The position numbers and the translations under genes are program-made. From Polaribacter cellanae (GTDB lineage Bacteria > Bacteroidota > Bacteroidia > Flavobacteriales > Flavobacteriaceae), in contig NZ_CP071869.1 in assembly GCF_017569185.1 (NCBI RefSeq), positions 1,726,001 through 1,790,000 of the forward strand: a stretch of 64,000 nt of DNA, read 5' to 3'. Below are positions 1 to 15,000 of this stretch, in pieces. Numbering within the stretch: position 1 is the stretch's first letter; each line of letters begins with the position of its first letter. Under the pieces are notes generated by a model. It saw only the letters and a program-made list of their open reading frames with translations, made no database searches and was not told where the DNA came from.

Positions 1-3000
1 TGTATTCTGGCTGCCAAGCATCTGGGTTACCTGTTGTAGAATTATCAATGGAGATTAAAGAGGCTCCTCCTTGGATGTCTGTAATTTCAACAATTGCATC
101 TAAAATACCTCCTGTACCTCCAAAACCTGTTACGTCTATTACATCTTCGAAACGATACTTTGCTCCAATTGAACCTGAGCCTGTTACTCCTGTACCTGTA
201 ATATAAACTGGGTTTTTAAAGCTTACGTTAGGCAAAATACAATTTGAACTATTTGCATTTCCTGATGGTGTGAATCCTAGAGATTCTACAACATCTATAA
301 TACCATCGTTATCGTCATCAATATCAATATTATCTGTAATACCATCTCCATCTGTATCTACTAATACACCAAATGTAACTTTATCTCTAAAATCTACTTC
401 TGCGGTTCCTGGATCTTGATCGTTAGGGAACTTTGTAACATCTTGGTTGTTATTTGATGCTGCTCCAGAATCTGCTGGTCCGTTCGCATTTAAATCAAAT
501 GCATCGTCTAAACCATCTTTATCTGTGTCTATTCCAGATGCAACGATTTCTGCTACATTATCTCCATTTGTATCATATGCTTCAACAGTGTCTAATACTC
601 CATCTCCATCTGAATCTGTATCTGTATAATCTGGTGTATCTGTTCCATCTGTATTTACAGGATTACTGATTGGAATACCAGAACCTGGCATTGTTTCGTA
701 AACATCTGCTAAACCGTTACCATCTGTATCTACTCCTGGTGCAATATATCCTGACGTTGCTTGCCATTCGATATTATCTACAATTCCGTCATTATCTGCA
801 TCGATATCTAAATAGTTAGGTATTGCATCTGAATCTGAATTTTCTGGAGTGTTAATTGGGCTTCCTGTTACAGAACCACAAGGTGTACAATCTGTATCGT
901 AAGCATCGTCTATACCATCTTTATCTGTATCATTTCCTGATGGAGAGATATAATTTGCAGGGTTTTGGCCTTCAATATTGTCTATAATTCCATCGTTATC
1001 TGAATCTATATCTTGATAGTTTGGTACTCCATCTCCATCTGTATCTGGAGTTGTTAATGGTGTAGTTGCAATGTTATCATCTAAACCATCTTTATTCGTA
1101 TCTGTGAAATTATCTACTTTACCATTTCCATCTGTATCTGTTCCTCCACCTTCTACTAAGTCTGGAATTCCATCATTATCTCCATCTGTATCAAACTGGT
1201 CTATAATACCATCTCCATCTGAATCGTATTTATCATCTATACCATCGTTGTTTTTGTCTGTGGTGATGTTATCTGTGTCTTTATAATCTGGAATACCATC
1301 GTTATCTGTATCTTTTAAAGGATCGTCTCCTCCATTTTCTACAGTATCTGGAATACCATCATTATCATCATCTAAATCTACAGTATCTATAATACCATCT
1401 CCATCATTATCTGATTGAACTGTAACTTTAACTTCTGCAACATTAGAAACTAAACCATCGTTATCTTTTACAGTATAATTTACTTTCGAATCTCCTGTAA
1501 ATTCTGGCAATGGAGTAAATGTTACATTTCCTAAATTATCTACTGTATAAGTTCCTTCTCCTGAGATTACTAATGGTGTTGTTGAATTCCCTTTATTTGT
1601 AGGGTTTTTAGGGTCTATTAATTCTACTGTACTTACATCTACTGTACCATCTGTATCTGTATCATTACCTCCAATTGTTGGTATTGTTACTGGGTTATTT
1701 TGAATGGTTGTACTAGAATCGTTTACTGCGACTGGTGCATCGTTTTGACCTGTTACTGTTATATTTAATGTTGTACTTGTATTATTAACTCCATCTGAAA
1801 CAGTATAAGTAACTTGTGGCACAGCACCTACATAGTCTAATGCTGGTGTGTACGTGTAACTACCATCAGAATTTATTACTAAAGTTCCTTCTGTAATTGT
1901 TGCTATTGTTCCAGCTGGATAGCCTGTTCCATTAATTGTGAATTCTAATACAGTTAATAGAGTTCCTTCTACATCTGAATCGTTAGATAAAACTCCGTTT
2001 GCAGATGATACCATTAATGGAGTATCTTCTATTGTCGTGTTTATATCTGCAACTGCACTTGGGGTATCGTTTACTGGTGTTACAGTAATACTAATTTTTG
2101 CAGGTGTTTTTGTTATCAATCCATCATTATCTTTTACTGTATAATTTATATCTGCAGAACCATTAAAGTTAGGATCTGGTGTAAATGTTACATTTCCAGA
2201 ATTGTCTACTGTATAAGTTCCTACTCCTGTTACAACTAGAGGTGTATTTGAATTTCCTGTATTTGAAGGATTATTAGGATCAATTAATGTAACAGTAGAA
2301 GGGTCTACAGTATTATCATCTGTATCGTTTCCTGTAATGTTAGAAATTGTTACTGGTGTGTCTTCTGCTGTTGTAACAGAATCGTCTACTACAATAGGTG
2401 CATCATTTACTCCTGTTACTGTAATATCTAATGTACTTGTTACATTTTCTACACCATCTGTAACTGTATAAGTTACTTGTGGTAGAGTTCCAACATAATC
2501 CTTTGCTGGGTTAAATGTGTAACTACCATCTCCATTTACTGTTAAAGAACCTTCAGTTAATGTAACTGTTGCTCCTGCAGTACTTGTAATACCTTTTACA
2601 ACAAACTGAGTTAATGTTAATGGTGTTCCATCTGGATCTGTATCATTATTAATTAAACCATTTGCAGCAGAAACACTTAATTGTGTGTCTTCTGGTGTTG
2701 TATTCATATCTGGGTTTGCTACTGGCGTATCATTAATACCTGTAACTGTTATTGTTAAAGTGCTAGATGCTGTTGCAGTTCCTGTACCGTCTGAAATTGT
2801 ATAGTTTACAACTGGCACAGAACCATTATAATTTGCTGCTGGCACATATGTATAGCTACCATTTGCGTTTATTGTAATTGTACCTTCTGTAATTGTTGCT
2901 GTATCTCCAGGGTTGTAATTTGTTCCTTTAATTTGGAATTTAGTTACTGTTAACGTTTCTCCTGGATTTGCATCTGTATCGTTATTTAATAATCCATTAG

Positions 3001-6000
3001 CAGTTGCTACTGTTAATGTAACATCTTCTGATGTAAATCTTACATCTGGGTTTGCTATTGGTGGTAGTAATGACTTTGGAACTTTAACAGAAACTGTTGC
3101 TGTATCACAAAGTCCATTTCCATCACAAACTTGGTATACAAATACATCTGTACCTGTATTAAAGCCTGGGGTTGGTGTGTATGTAATTGTTCCATCTGCA
3201 TTTATTGTAACTGTTCCATTTCCTGGTTGTGTTACAATGCTAGAAATTGTTAATGTATTTCCATCTAAATCCTTATCGTTTGGCAAGACTGGTATAATAA
3301 CTGAAACTCCTGGGTCTGTAGATGAAATATCATCTGTTGCCACTGGTGCATCGTTAACTGGTGTTACTGTTATATCTAATGTACTATTTGCAGTGTTTGT
3401 TCCATCGCTTAAAGTATATGATACTGTAGGTACAGTTCCATTATAATTTAATGCTGGTGTAAATGTATAACTACCATTAGAGTTAATTACTAAAGAACCT
3501 TCTGTTAAAGTAACAGTGTTTCCTGCAAGATATGTTGTTCCGCCAACTGTAAATCTTGTTACAGTTAATGAATTATTTTCTGGATCTGAATCGTTCTTTA
3601 ACAATCCGTTTGTAACATTTACTGTAATTGCTACATCTTCTGGTGTAGTATTCGTATCTGCTACTGCAATAGGCACATCATTTATTGGTAAAACAGTAAT
3701 TTTTAATGTACTTGTTGTTGTATCTGTTCCATCGCTTACTGTGTATGTTACTGTTGGTACAGTTCCATTAAAATTAGCGGTTGGTGTAAATACATAACTA
3801 CCATTAGATTGTATTGTTAAAACTCCTTCTGTTAAATTAATTGGGCTTCCAACTGTTGCTGGGTTTCCATTTACTGTTAATGCTGTAACTGTTAGAGCAT
3901 CGTTTTCTATATCAGAATCATTTGTTAAAATACCATTTGCTTGAGATACTGTTAATATTGTATCTTCATTTGTAGTATTCTTATCGGTTACTGCTATTGG
4001 TGGATCGTTAACTGGTACTACAGCAATTGTTAAGGATGCTGGTGTCGTTGTTGTTCCATCAGAAACATTATAGGTGATTGGAGGTACTGAACCAAAGTAA
4101 TTTAACGCTGATGTAAATGTGTAACTACCATCTGTATTAATTTTTAATGTTCCTTGCGTTAAGTTGGCAGACTGACCAGCATTGTAGGTTTTACCATCGA
4201 CAATATATGTTGAAATTGATAAAGGATCTCCATCTGTATCTGAATCATTAATTAATAATCCTGTTGCTGTTGACTCTGTATAAGGAATATCTTCAAAAAT
4301 TAAGTTTGTTGTTGTTTCATTTGCAACTATTGGTGCATCATTTACAGCTGTTACTGTAATACCAATTTTTGCAACATTAGATGTTAATGGTGTTGTTGGA
4401 TCGTTATCTTTAACTGTATAGTTTACATTTGCAGAACCATTGTAATTTGGTACTGGTTTAAATGTTACATTTCCTAAGTTATCTACTGTATATGTTCCAA
4501 CTCCTGGAATAACTAATGGTGTTGTAGTATTTCCTGTGTTAGAAGGGGTTTTAGGATCGATTAAAGTTACAGTTGCTGGATTAATACCAGAATCGTCTGT
4601 ATCATTTCCTCCAATAGTTGCTACTAGTAGATTTGTATCTTCATTTGTTGTATTTCCTAAATCGTCTACTGCTAATGGTGCATCATTTACTGAACTTACA
4701 GTAATATCTAATTCTCCTACAACTGTATCTGTACCATCTGTAACATTATAAGTTACTTTTGGAATTGCTCCATTAAAGTCTTCATTAGGAGTAAATATAT
4801 AACTACCATCTGAATTCATTTTTAATGTTCCGTTATTTAATACTGCAGTATTTCCTGCATTATAAGTAGTTCCTTCTGCTACAAATGTTGAAATTGTTAA
4901 TGGGTCTCCATCTGGATCTGAGTCGTTATTTAATAATCCATTCGCAGTTGATACTACTAACTGGGTATCTTCTGGAGTTGTATTTGTTTCATTTTGAACT
5001 ACTGGAACATCATTTACAGAAGTTACTGTAATTTCAATCGTTGCAACGTTAGATGTTAATGGTGTTGTTGGATCGTTATCTTTAACTGTATAATTTACGT
5101 TTGCTGAACCATTATAATTTGGTATTGGCTTAAATGTTACGTTTCCTAAATTATCTACTGTATATGTTCCAACTCCTGGAATAATTAATGGTGTTCCTGT
5201 TTTTCCTGTGTTTGAAGGATTCTTTGGATCTATTAATGTTACTGTTGCAACATCTATTCCAACATCATCTGTATCATTCCCTACTATTGTTGCTACAATT
5301 TTATCAGTATCTTCATTCGTAATGTTTCCTGAATCGTTTACTGCTATTGGAGCATCATTAATTGGAGTAACTGTAATGTCTAAAGTTCCAGCAATTGGTG
5401 TTACTACTTTACCATCTGTAACATTATAGGTTACTTGAGGTACAGTTCCATTAAAGTTAGATGCTGGTGTAAATACATAACCTCCATCTGCAAATAATTT
5501 TAATGTACCTTCTGTTAAAGTTGCGGTTGTCCCTGCATTGTATACAGTTGCATCTCCATTAATAGTGAAAGTCGTAATTGTTAATGGATCTCCATCTACA
5601 TCTGTATCGTTATTCAATAACCTGTCTGTACTTGTTCCAGAAACTACTAATTGTGTATCTTCTGCTGTTGTGTCTGTTTCGTTTTGAACTACTGGAATAT
5701 CGTTTACAGAGGTAACCGTAATTGCTATTGTTGCAACATTAGATGTTAATGGTGTTGTTGGATCGTTATCCTTAACTGTATAATTTACATTTGCTGGACC
5801 ATTATAATTTTCTGTTGGATTAAAAGTTACATTTCCTAAATTGTCTACAGTATATGTTCCAACTCCTGTAATTACTAAAGGTGTTCCTGTTTTTCCTGTA
5901 TTTGCTGGATTGCTTGGGTCTATTAATGTTATTGTTGCAACATCTACTGCTCCATCATCTGTATCATTAGTTCCAATTGTTGTTACAATTTTGTCTGTAT

Positions 6001-9000
6001 CTTCATTCGTTGTGTTTCCTAAATCGTCTACTGCAACTGGAGCATCATTTACTCCTGTTACTGAAATATCTAAAGTACTTGTAACAGTATCTATTATACC
6101 ATCTGTAATTGTATAAGTTACTTGTGGTAAATTGGCTGTTGAGTCTGGTGCAGGTACAAATGTGTAACTACCATCTGAACTTATTGTTAATGAACCTTCT
6201 GGTAAATTAACTGCTACTCCAACTGCATAAGTTGTAGCACCAATTTTAAATTCTTTAACTGAAAGTGCATCTCCATCTATATCTGTATCGTTGTCTAACA
6301 ATCCATTTGCTGTATTAACTGTTAATGTAGTATCCTCTAAAGTAGTTTTTACATCTGGATTTGCAACTGGTGTATCGTTAATTGGATTTACAGTAATAGT
6401 TAATGTACTACTTGCATTTGGTGTTCCTTGACTATCTGTAATTGTATAATTTACTGCTGGTACAACTCCATTAAAGTTTGGTTTTGGCACGAAAACATAT
6501 CCTCCACCTGCATTAATTGTTAAGTCTCCTTCTGTAAGATTTGCAGTATCTCCTGCATTATAAATCGTTCCTGCTGCTACAAATTGTATTACAGTTATAG
6601 GGTCTAAATTTGCATCTGTATCGTTTTTAATTAAACTCTTCGCATTTCCATTAGCAACTGTTAAAGTTACTTCTTCATCTGTTACATTCGTATCTGGGTT
6701 TGCTACTGGAGAGAATGCAGATTGTGGTACTGTAATTGTTACCACTGCTGTATCTAACCCTCCATTTCCATCAGATATCTGATAAGTGAAAGTATCTGTT
6801 CCGTTATTAAACCCTGCTTGAGGTGTATATCTCACCACATCATCTGAAGTATCTCCAGGTGTTCCATTATCATTAATTACAGCTGTTCCTTTTGTAGGAC
6901 CTACAGTAATTGTACTAATGGACAACATATCTCCATCTAAATCTGAATCATTTGTTAATACTGGAATGTTAACTGCAACACCTGGGTCTGTAGCTGAAGT
7001 ATCATCAACAGCTACTGGGTTATCGTTAACTGGAGTAACTGTAATTTTTAATGTACTGTTTGCTGTGTTAGAACCATCTGTTACTGTATAAGTAATTGTT
7101 GGTACAGTTCCATTAAAATTTAATACTGGAGTGTAATTGTAACTTCCATCAGCATTTAATTTAATAGTTCCTGAAGGGATGGTTGCTGTTTGACCAGCAT
7201 TGTATGTTGTTCCTCCAACTGTAAATTTAGATACAGTAACTGTATCTCCATCTATATCTGTATCATTACTTAAAACTCCAGATGCTGCATTCACAGAAAG
7301 TGCAGTATCTTCTGGTGTTGTATTTGTATCTACAACTAGCGTTGGTGTATCGTTAGTTGGTGTTACTGTAATAATTAATGTTGCTGTTGCTACGTCTGTT
7401 GTTCCGTCTGAAACTGTGTATGTAATTGTTGGTACAGTTCCATTAAAGTTTGCTGTTGGTACAAATACGTATCCACCATCTGTATTTACAGTAATCGTTC
7501 CTTCTGTAATTGTAGTTGGATTTCCTGCTGTAACAGTTGTTCCACCTACTTCGAATTGCGATACTGTTATTGTATTTCCATCGATATCTGAATCGTTCTT
7601 TAAAACACCATTTGCTCCTGTAACTGTTAATGTTACGTCTTCTGGAGTTGTGTTTGTATCTGCAACTGCTGTTGGAGCATCATTAATAGGATTTATTGTA
7701 AGTGTTAATGTGCTATTTGCAGTACTAGAACCGTCTGAAATTGTATAATTTACAACTGGTACAGCTCCATTATAATTTAATGCTGGGGTAAATGAATAAC
7801 TACCATCTGCATTTACTTTTATAACTCCTTCAGTAATTGTTGCAGATGTTCCTGCAGTGTACACTGTTCCGTTAATTGTAAATTTGGTTACAGAAATTGC
7901 ATTTCCTTCAGGATCTGAATCGTTATTTAATAATCCTGTTGCAGCTGGTACATTTAAAGTTACATCTTCATTTGTAGAATTTGTATCTGGTGTTGCAACT
8001 GGTGCATCGTTAACTGGTGTTACAGTAATATCTAATGTTGTTGTAGCTGTTAAAGAACCATCTGTAATTGTATATGTTACTTGTGGTACAGCTCCATTAA
8101 AGTTATTTGCTGGCACATATGTATAACCTCCATTAGAATCTAATTTTATAGTTCCTGCAGCTGTTGTTGCTGTTTCTCCTGCTAAATAAGAATTTCCTCC
8201 TACTTCGAAACCTGTTACATTAATTGCATTACCATCTAAATCTGAATCATTTTTAAGAACTCCATTTGCTGGTGCAACTGTTAACGTAACGTCTTCTGTA
8301 GTTGTGTTTGTATCTGCAACAGCTGTTGGTGCATCATTTACTGCATTTACAGTTAATTTTAATGTACTGTTCGCTGTATTTGTACCATCTGTAATTGTAT
8401 AATTAATTACAGGAACTGGTCCGTTATAATTTGTTGCTGGTGTAAATGTGTAACTACCATCAGAATTAATTTTTATAACTCCTTCTGTAATTGTAGCTGT
8501 TGTTCCTACTGTAAAAGTGTTTCCACCAACTGTAAATTGTGTAACTGTTAATGGATCGTTTTCTGGATCTGTATCGTTCTTTAACAATCCGTTTGTAGCT
8601 GTAACATTTAATGGTGTGTCTTCGTTTGTAGAATTTATATCTGTTAATGCTACTGGCGAATCGTTTACTGGTGTTACAGTAAGGTTTAATGTAGATGTTG
8701 CTGTATCTGTACCATCTGTTGCTGTATAAATAACTTGTGGATAAGACCCATTAAAGTTTGGTGCTGGTTTGAATACATAACCTCCATCTGCATTTAACTT
8801 TAAAGTACCTTCTGTTAAAGTAGCTGTAGCTCCTGCTGTGAAATCTGTTCCACTAACTGTAAATTTAGTTACAGAAATTGTATTGTTCTCTTTATCTGTA
8901 TCGTTTTTAAGAACTCCATTTGCTGCTGTTACTGTTAACTGTGTATCTTCTATAGTTGTATTTGTATCTGCAACTAAATCTGGTGCATCGTTCACTGGAG

Positions 9001-12000
9001 TTACTGTAATTTTTAATGTTGTATTGGATGTATTTGTACCATCTGAAACTATGTATGTTATGGTTGGAACTGTTCCATTAAAATTTGCTGCTGGTGTAAA
9101 TGAATAACTACCATCTGAATTTAATTTAAGTGAACCTTCTGTTAATGGTACAGTATCTCCTGCATTATAAGTTGTTCCTCCAACTGTAAATTTAGTTACT
9201 GTTAAACCATCCATATCTATATCGGAATCATTTTTAAGAACTCCATTTGCAGCTGTTACTGTTAAGGTAACATCCTCTGCAACAGTGTTTGTATCTGGCA
9301 CTGCTGTTGGAGCATCGTTAATTGGATTCACTTTAATATCTAAAGTACTTGTTGCAGATAAATTACCATCTGAAACTGTATAAGTAACTTGAGGCACATC
9401 TCCATTGAAGTTTAAAGCTGGTTGAAAAGTATAACTACCATCTGCATTTATTTTTAATGTTCCTTCTGTTAATACTACATCTATTCCAATAGTTCTTGTT
9501 GCGCCATTTACAGTATAACCTGTTACTGTTAATGGATCGTTGTCTACATCTAAATCGTTTGTAAGAATTCCATTTACAGCTGTAACTGTTAATAAAATAT
9601 CTTCGTTTGTTGTGTTGGTATCTGGACTAGCAACTGGTCTATCGTTAACTGGGTTTACTTTAATATCTAAAGTAGCTGTTGTAGTTGTTGTTCCGTCTGA
9701 AACTGTATACGTAACTTGAGGAATGTCTCCATTGAAATCTCCTGCTGGAGTAAATGTATAACTACCATCTGATTTTACGACTAAAGTTCCTTCTGTAATT
9801 GTTGCTGTAGTTCCTGCTGGATATGAAGTTCCTCCAATAGTAATTTGAGTTACTGTTAATGGATTACCATCTATATCTGTATCGTTCTTAAGAACTCCAT
9901 TTGCTGCTGTAACTGTTAAAGTAGCTTCTTCATCTACAGTATTTGTATCTGCTACTGCAACTGGAACATCGTTTGTAGGCGTAATTGTAATACCAATAGT
10001 TCCTTGATTTAATGAAGTAACTCCATCATTATCTTTGATAGTATATTTAATATTTGCTGAACCATTAAAGTTTGCAACTGGAGTAAATACTACATCTCCA
10101 TTTGCATTTACAGTGTATGTTCCTACTCCAGAAATTACTAATGGTGTACTAGAGTTTCCAAAGTTTGATGGATTATTAGGATCTATTAATCTTACTGTTG
10201 ATGGATCTATTGTTCCATCGTCTGTATCGTTTGTTCCAATTGCTGTAATTGTTACAGGATTGTCTTCATTAGCAACATTTCCTAAATTATCTACTGCTAC
10301 TGGTGGATCGTTAACTGGTGTTACAGAAATGTTTAATGTTGCATCTACATCTACTGTTCCATCCGTCATTGTATAAGTTACTTCTGGTACATTTCCATTA
10401 AAATCTTTTGCTGGGGTAAATGTATAACTACCATCTGATAATAATGTAAATACTCCTTCTGTTAAAGTAACTGCTGTACCAGCTGTAACAGTTGTTCCAT
10501 TAATTTTAAATTCTTTAACGCTTATTGCATCTCCATCTAAATCGGAATCGTTTTTAAGAACACCATTTGCTGCTGAAACTGTTAATTTAATGTCTTCTGC
10601 TGTTGAATTGGTATCGGCTACTGCTACTGGAGTATCGTTTGTAGGATTTACAGTAATATTTAAAGTACTTGTATCGTCTGTTGTTAAACCAGAACTATCT
10701 GTAACTGTATAAGTAATTTCTGGAATTGCTCCATTAAAGTTTGCTACTGGTATAAACTCGTAACTACCATCTTCGTTAATTTTTATTGAACCAACATTTG
10801 GAATACTTGTAACTGTTCCTAATGTTTTTGTTCCTGGAATGCCTGCAATTGTATAGTTTACTACTTTTAAAGCGTCTAAATTTCCATCTGTATCATTCTT
10901 AAGAATTCCATTTGCTGCTGTAACTGTTAGAGTAGTATCCTCATTTACTGAATTCGTATCTGGATTTGCAACTGGTGGGAAAGGTGAAATTGGCACTGTA
11001 ACATTTACAACTGCTGTATCTGTTCCTCCATTTCCATCTGAAATCTCGTATGTAAAACTATCTGTACCATTATTAAAACCTGCATTTGGAGTGTACTTTA
11101 TTGTTCCATTAGAATTAATAGTTGCTGTTCCATTTGAAGGTTGTGCAGTAATGCTACTTACTGTAATTACGTCTCCATCTAAGTCATTATCATTCGTTAA
11201 AACTGGAATATCTATAGCAACTCCTGGATCTGTACCTGTTGTATCGTTTGTTGCAACTGGATTATCATTTACTGGGCTTACTGTAACATTTAATTTTGCA
11301 TTACCTGTGTTTGTACCATCGCTTATTGTGTAAGTAATCTCTGGTACGTTTCCATTAAAATCGGCAACTGGTACAAAACTGTAACTACCATCTGTATTTA
11401 TAGTGATGGTTCCAACATTTGGTATTGCTCTTACTCCTGGTGTGGTTGGAGTTACTGCTACTGTGGTTCCTCCAACTACAAATTGAGTTACATTTAAAGC
11501 GTCTCCATCTACATCTGAATCATTTTTATCGATTAATCCATTTGCTTTTGCTACTGTTAAAGTAGTGTCTTCATTTACAGTGGCTGTATCATCTACTGCT
11601 ACTGGTGCATCGTTTTGTGGTACAATTGTTATTGTTAATGTGCTTGTTTGTGGTGAGACCCCATCTGTCGCTGTATATGTAATTACTGGAACTGCCCCTA
11701 CATAATCTTTGGCTGGTGCAAAAACATAACCTCCATCTGCATTCATTTGAAAAGTTCCTACATTTGGAATCGTAACTGCTGGATCGCCTGCGTTTGTACT
11801 TCCTGAAACTCCTGCAATTGTAAAGCTTGAAACTGTTAAAGTCGTTCCTGCATCTACATCTGTATCGTTCTTTAATACTCCATTTGCGCCTGTTACTGTT
11901 AAAGTAACATCTTCATTTGTAGAATTTGTGTCTGCTGCCAATACTGGATTGTCGTTTACAGCAGTAACTGTAATGTTTAATTTTGCATTGTCGGTATTTG

Positions 12001-15000
12001 TTCCATCACTTATTGTATAAGTAATCTCTGGTACGTTTCCATTAAAATTGGTAAATGGTACAAAACTGTAACTACCATCTGTATTTATTGTGATGGTTCC
12101 AACATTTGGTATTGCTCTTACTCCTGGTGTGGTTGGGCTTACTGTTATTGTAGTTCCATCGACTACAAATTGAGTTACATTTAATGTGTCGCCATCTACA
12201 TCTTCATCATTAACATCTATTAAACCGTTTGATTTTGAAACTGTTAAAGTAGTATCTTCATCTATTGATTTTGTGTCTGGTCTGGCAACTGGTGCATCAT
12301 TTACAGGATTTACAGTTATATTTAATGTTGAGTTTACGATGTTTGGTCCATCAGTTATTCTATACGTTATTGTTGGTACATTACCATTGAAATTTAAAAG
12401 AGGTATAAAATTATAACTTCCATCTGAACTAATAGTAATCCTTCCTACACCCGAAATTATATTGTTTTTTGTTTCTCCTTGATTTAATGTTGTTGAGCTT
12501 CCTCCATCAATTATAAATTGCATAACTCTTAAAATGTCGCCATCTACATCTTCATCATTTGCATCTATTAAACCATCTGCTTTTGCAACTATTAAAACGG
12601 TATCTTCATTTATTGATTTTGTGTCTGGTCTTGCAATTGGTACATCATTTACAGGATTTACAGTAATATTTAATTTTGCATTGCCTGTGTTTGTACCATC
12701 ACTTATTGTATAAGTAATCTCTGGTACGTTTCCATTAAAATCGGCAACTGGTACAAAACTGTAACTACCATCTGTATTTATAGTGATGGTTCCAACATTT
12801 GGTATTGTTCTTACTCCTGGTGTGGTTGGAGTTACTGCTACTGTAGTTCCTGCTACTACAAATTGAGTTACATTTAAAGCGTCTCCATCTACATCTGAAT
12901 CATTTTTATCGATTAATCCATTTGCTTTTGCTACTGTTAAAGTAGTGTCTTCATTTACGGAACCTGTATCATTTACTGCTACTGGTGCATCGTTTTGTGG
13001 TACAATCGTTATTGTTAATGTGCTTGTTTTTGGTGAGGCCCCATCTGTGGCTGTATATGTAATTACTGGAACTTCCCCTACATAATCTTTTGCTGGTGCA
13101 AAAACATAACCTCCATCTGCATTCATTTGGAAAGTTCCTACATTTGGAATTGTTACTGCTGGATCGCCTGCGTTTGTACTTCCTACAATTACTGGAATTG
13201 TAAAGCTTGAAACTGTTAAGGTTGTTCCTGCATCTACATCTGTATCATTCTTTAATACTCCATTTGCGCCTGTTACTGTTAAGGTAACATCTTCATTTGT
13301 AGAATTTGTGTCTGCTACTAATACTGGATCGTCGTTTACTGGAGTAACTGTAATGTTTAATTTCGCATTGTTGGTATTTGTTCCATCACTTATGGTATAA
13401 GTAATCTCTGGTACAACTCCATTAAAATCGGCAACTGGTACAAAACTGTAACTACCATCTGTATTTACAGTAATGCTTCCAACATTTGGTATTGCTCTTA
13501 CTCCTGGTGTGGTTGGGGTTACTGTTACTCTGGTTCCACCAACTACAAATTGAGTTACATTTAAAGCGTCTCCATCTACATCTGAATCATTTTTATCGAT
13601 TAATCCATCTGCTTTTGCTACTGTTAAAGTAGTGTCTTCGTTTACAGTTCCTGTATCATTTACTGCTACTGGTGAATCGTTTACTGCATTTATTGTAATA
13701 ATCTGATTTGCAATGTCTGTTCTCCCTGTTCTATTACTAGTAATAGTGTAAGGAAAAGTAGAGCTTCCATTATAATTAGCTGTTGGCGTAAATATTAATT
13801 CACCTGTAACTGTTCTATTTACAACTCCATTTGGAACTGTAATAGTTTGTACTGAAACTAATGGGGTTCCGTTGATGTTTGTAATTCTAAATGCATCTCC
13901 ATCGACATTACTATCACCCGTTAATGGGAATAAAGTAACTGAGGTATCTTCATCTGTAGTATAATAGTCGTCTACTGCATCTGGATTATCATTTACTGGG
14001 CTTATTGTAATATCTAAAGTTGAGTTTACAGAATTTATTCCATCACTTACTGTATAGGTAACTTGAGGTACAGTTCCGTTAAAGTTTGCAACTGGTACAA
14101 AAGTATAACTACCATCTTTATTTACTGTTAATGTTCCTTTTCCTGCAATTGTTGTGCTACCTCCTGAAGTAGGATCTACAGTAACTGTAGTTCCACCCAC
14201 TACAAATTTCGTAACGCTTAATGGATTTGCATCTACATCTGAATCGTTCTTTAATAAACCATCTGCTGTTGCTACATTTAAAGTAACATCTTCTGGAGAT
14301 GTTACTGAATCTGGTTGTGCAACTGGTGCATCATTTACAGGTGTTACTGTAATATCTAATGTTGCTTGGTTAGAAACCAATCCATCATTATCTTTTATTG
14401 TATATTTTATATCTGCAGAACCATTAAAGTTTTCTGAAAAAGGTGTAAAAGTAACAGTTCCTGATTCTGATCCATTTACGCTATATGTTCCAACATTTGC
14501 AATTACTAATGGCACCCCTATTTTTCCTGTATTAGAAGGGTTACTTGGGTCTATTAAAGTAATGGTTGTTGAATCTATTGTTCCATCTACATCTGTATCA
14601 TTTGCTCCAATACTTGTTATTGTTTGAGCAGCTCCTTCTAAACCTGTGGAAGAATCGTTATTTGCCACTGGCGCATCATTAACATCTGTAACAGCAATAT
14701 CTATATTTGCTTGATTTGAAGTATTATTACTACTATCTTTAATAGTGTACTTTATATCTGCATCTCCATTGAAATTTAAAACTGGTGTAAACTTCACGTT
14801 TCCTAATGGATCAACTGTATATGAACCTACATTAGCGATTACTAAAGGTGTTCCTGTTTTTCCTGTATTTGATGCATTATTTGGATCGATTAACGTAATT
14901 GTTGATGCATCTGGTGTTGTGTCTTCTACATCTGTATCGTTTGCAGCAATTGTTGGGATTGTAATTGCAACGTCTTCATTTGTTGTAAAAGGATTTGTTC

